Below are positions 4,886 through 6,411 of a stretch of DNA of 6,411 bases, in pieces. The translations under genes were made by a program, and so were the position numbers. Numbering within the stretch: position 1 is the first letter of the stretch; each line of letters starts with the position of its first letter. Origin of the DNA: CAJBIL01 sp049295655 (GTDB taxonomy: Bacteria; Pseudomonadota; Gammaproteobacteria; Burkholderiales; Rhodocyclaceae). The stretch lies in the NCBI GenBank assembly GCA_049295655.1, contig JBAQRB010000104.1, positions 1 through 6,411 of the forward strand, read 5' to 3'. The notes under the pieces were generated by a model. It worked only from the letters and a program-made list of their open reading frames with translations. It made no database searches and was not told the origin of the DNA.

Positions 4886-6112
4886 ATGGCACTGATAGTT
4901 CAGAAATTCGGCGGCACGTCGGTCGGCTCGACGGACCGCATCAAAAATGTTGCCAAACGCGTCGCCCGCTGGAAGGCACAAGGACACGACATCATCGTTG
5001 TTCCCTCCGCCATGTCCGGAGAGACCAATCGACTGATCGGTCTGGCCAAGGAAGTTTCAGCCTCGCCCAACCCGCGAGAACTCGACGTCATTGCCTCGAC
5101 CGGCGAACAGGTCACCATCGCCTTGCTGGCCATGGCGATGCACGAAGAGGGCCTCAAAGCAAAAAGCTATACCGGCCCGCAGGTACGCGTCCTGACCGAC
5201 AGCACCCATACCAAGGCGCGCATTCTCAGCATCGACGACGAGCGCATCCGCAAGGATCTGGCTGATGGTTATGTCGTCGTTGTCGCCGGATTCCAGGGGG
5301 CCGATGAGCATGGCAACATCACCACGCTCGGCCGCGGCGGCTCGGATACTTCGGCAGTTGCCTTGGCTGCTGCGCTGAATGCCGATGAGTGCCAGATCTA
5401 TACCGACGTCGACGGGGTTTACACCACCGACCCGCGCATCGTTCCCGAAGCGCGCAAGCTCGATACCATTACCTTTGAAGAAATGCTGGAAATGGCCAGC
5501 CTCGGCTCCAAGGTGCTGCAGATCCGCTCTGTCGAATTTGCCGGCAAATACAAAGTCAAACTGCGTGTGCTTTCCAGCTTCCAGGACGAAGGCGAAGGCA
5601 CGCTGATTACTGTAGAGGAAGACAAGCAAATGGAACAACCGATCATCTCCGGCATCGCCTTCAATCGCGATGAAGCCAAACTTACTGTTCTCGGCGTTCC
5701 CGACCGTCCGGGCATCGCCTACCAGATCCTCGGCCCGATCGCCGACGCCAATATCGACGTCGACATGATCATCCAGAACGTCGGCCATGACGGCACGACC
5801 GATTTTTCATTCACGGTGAACCGCAGCGAGTTCAACAAGGCCCTTGAGGTTCTGGAGACGGTAAAAACCAGCGTTGGTGCCCGCGAAATCGTTGGCGACA
5901 ACAAGAACTGCAAGGTTTCTGCCGTCGGCGTCGGCATGCGCTCGCACCCAGGGGTGGCCAGCCAGATGTTCCGCGCACTGGCCGAAGAAGGCATCAACAT
6001 CCAGATGACCTCCACCTCGGAAATCAAGATCTCGGTGGTGATTGACGAGAAGTATCTTGAACTGGCGGTACGTGTCCTGCACAAGGCTTTCGGCCTCGAC
6101 AAAGCAGTCTAG
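4886..6112 (+). CDS. lysC: Aspartokinase LysC (monofunctional, ACT-regulated)
   Basis: A 408-aa aspartate kinase that phosphorylates L-aspartate with ATP, the first step toward lysine/diaminopimelate, threonine and methionine. The kinase domain (1-245) shows KFGGTSVGS (7-15), SAMSGETN (41-48), STGEQV with E74, TLGRGGSDTSA (147-157) and YTDVDGVYTTDPR (172-184), so the ATP- and aspartate-binding residues are present. Two ACT domains follow (about 266-340 and 345-405) with the LGVPDRPGIA and GVGMRSHPGVA effector-site motifs, of the type inhibited by lysine plus threonine. No homoserine dehydrogenase domain is fused. Length is typical. M249 is preceded by a good ribosome site, suggesting a separate regulatory beta subunit. 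The start ATG has only GGA 8-10 bases upstream. It appears monocistronic; tRNA-Ser(GCU) follows from its own promoter. Confidence 0.97.
   Translation: MALIVQKFGGTSVGSTDRIKNVAKRVARWKAQGHDIIVVPSAMSGETNRLIGLAKEVSASPNPRELDVIASTGEQVTIALLAMAMHEEGLKAKSYTGPQVRVLTDSTHTKARILSIDDERIRKDLADGYVVVVAGFQGADEHGNITTLGRGGSDTSAVALAAALNADECQIYTDVDGVYTTDPRIVPEARKLDTITFEEMLEMASLGSKVLQIRSVEFAGKYKVKLRVLSSFQDEGEGTLITVEEDKQMEQPIISGIAFNRDEAKLTVLGVPDRPGIAYQILGPIADANIDVDMIIQNVGHDGTTDFSFTVNRSEFNKALEVLETVKTSVGAREIVGDNKNCKVSAVGVGMRSHPGVASQMFRALAEEGINIQMTSTSEIKISVVIDEKYLELAVRVLHKAFGLDKAV
5614..5632 (+). promoter_or_regulatory. Internal ribosome site and in-frame start of a LysC beta subunit
   Basis: AGAGGAA (5614-5620) lies 9 bases before an ATG (5630-5632) in frame with lysC, at codon 249. 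The product would be 160 aa, exactly the two ACT domains. Class II aspartokinases of Bacillus and Corynebacterium make such a beta subunit from an internal start at a matching position (around residue 250), so conservation of the arrangement supports this. Confidence 0.6.
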
Positions 6113-6123
6113 TCGATTCGGGT

Positions 6124-6152
6124 TTGACCGGGCGTGATGAAACCGCTATCAT
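6124..6152 (+). promoter_or_regulatory. Strong sigma-70 promoter of tRNA-Ser(GCU)
   Basis: -35 TTGACC (6124-6129) and -10 TATCAT (6147-6152) are each one base from consensus and are spaced by 17. The segment after the -10 (CGCGCCC) is the GC-rich discriminator typical of stable-RNA promoters under stringent control. It begins 12 bases after the lysC stop and ends 12 bases before the tRNA. Confidence 0.8.
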
Positions 6153-6159
6153 CGCGCCC
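6130..6159 (+). terminator. Hairpin 3' of lysC, overlapping the tRNA promoter
   Basis: GGGCGTGATGA (6130-6140) pairs with TCATCGCGCCC (6149-6159) over 11 positions, ten Watson-Crick and one G-U, around loop AACCGCTA. In a lysC transcript it is the first strong structure after the stop, though only CCCTTCT follows rather than a U-tract. It is a weak or non-canonical terminator candidate, overlaying the spacer, -10 and discriminator of the tRNA-Ser(GCU) promoter. Confidence 0.5.
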
Positions 6160-6164
6160 TTCTG

Positions 6165-6257
6165 GGAGACGTGGCCGAGAGGTCGAAGGCACTCCCCTGC
6201 TAAGGGAGCATCCGGGCAAAACCTGGATCAAGGGTTCGAATCCCTTCGTCTCCGCCA
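6165..6257 (+). tRNA. tRNA-Ser (anticodon GCT)
   Basis: A 93-nt class II tRNA with encoded CCA. The acceptor stem is GGAGACG (6165-6171) with CGTCTCC (6247-6253), then G6254 and CCA (6255-6257). The anticodon stem is CTCCC/GGGAG (6192-6196 with 6204-6208), with loop CTGCTAA and anticodon GCT at 6199-6201. The long variable arm contains the CCGGG/CCTGG stem region and the TPsiC loop GGTTCGAATCC. It reads AGC and AGU serine codons. Its own promoter precedes it and a terminator follows. Confidence 0.97.
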
Positions 6258-6266
6258 GCACCCCTG

Positions 6267-6301
6267 AAACCCGCACTGCCACAAGGCTTTGCGGGTTTTT
6301 T
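6267..6301 (+). terminator. Intrinsic terminator of tRNA-Ser(GCU)
   Basis: AAACCCGCA (6267-6275) pairs exactly with TGCGGGTTT (6290-6298). A short inner GCC/GGC pairing lies in the loop, and the stem ends in a T-run to 6301. The remaining 110 bases (6302-6411) hold no gene, RNA or repeat I can support. Confidence 0.9.
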
Positions 6302-6411
6302 GTATTTTCGTTCGATATTTTATGCCCGGTGGCCCATGTCGAGTATTGTTCGTTTTCCACGCTTACGAAAGAGGCCCCCTGAGTCAAGACAGTAATGCGG
6401 TCAGTTTAAGC

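Noticed and set aside
5057..5788. 243-codon minus-strand frame inside lysC
   Set aside because: Antisense shadow of a highly conserved gene; long open frames are common opposite GC-rich coding sequence.
6109..6387. 92-codon minus-strand frame across tRNA-Ser(GCU)
   Set aside because: Antisense of the tRNA, promoter and terminator; composition is typical of a tRNA shadow.
6258..6411. Integration site or mobile element at the 3' end of tRNA-Ser(GCU)
   Set aside because: No second copy of the tRNA 3' end and no integrase is visible before the window ends; the tRNA is followed by its own terminator.

Overview
The window is a GC-rich chromosomal segment (protein-coding stretches with strong G/C third-position bias) that reads as a betaproteobacterium, most like the Rhodocyclales (Azonexus/Dechloromonas/Thauera type). 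This placement is an inference from the protein sequences, the tRNA-flanked housekeeping genes and the small AT-rich promoters; nothing in the window proves it. No insertion sequence, CRISPR array, phage gene or other mobile element was found.

Layout. (1) 1-1528, plus strand: the 3' part of a PAS-linked sensor histidine kinase and, 4 bases after its stop, a complete OmpR-type response regulator. This is a two-component operon whose signal is not visible. (2) 1529-1957: a short stretch resembling the core of a cobalamin riboswitch (probably a relic or chance), a bidirectional terminator, and a 31-codon minus-strand reading frame with a near-perfect Shine-Dalgarno sequence that converges on that terminator. 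(3) 1958-2090: tRNA-Ser(UGA) and its intrinsic terminator. (4) 2150-3387, minus strand: queD (6-carboxytetrahydropterin synthase, queuosine pathway) followed by a methylmalonyl-CoA decarboxylase-like crotonase, overlapping by ATGA. (5) 3484-4317, plus strand: a radical SAM protein of unknown function, divergent from queD across a 96-base gap. (6) 4335-4640, minus strand: a small XRE-type regulator with a Lys-rich tail, a good promoter and a 16-base palindrome suited to autoregulation. (7) 4886-6112, plus strand: lysC, lysine-sensitive-type aspartokinase with an apparent internal start for a beta subunit. (8) 6165-6301: tRNA-Ser(GCU) with a strong promoter and terminator. The last 110 bases hold nothing recognisable.

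How the parts fit. The kinase and regulator should form one phosphorelay. QueD and the decarboxylase are co-transcribed although their known pathways (tRNA 7-deazaguanine modification and propionyl-CoA metabolism) are unrelated. The radical SAM protein next door could be connected with either or neither. LysC feeds the Lys/Thr/Met/diaminopimelate pathway, and its 3' end abuts the tRNA-Ser(GCU) promoter.

Most of the window is ordinary core genome. The items most worth a second look are the 31-aa frame, several long perfect inverted repeats inside or at the ends of genes (782-804, 1201-1225, 4177-4210), the hairpin that overlaps the tRNA-Ser(GCU) promoter, and the uncharacterised radical SAM gene. 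I see no clear new multi-gene defence or biosynthetic system.
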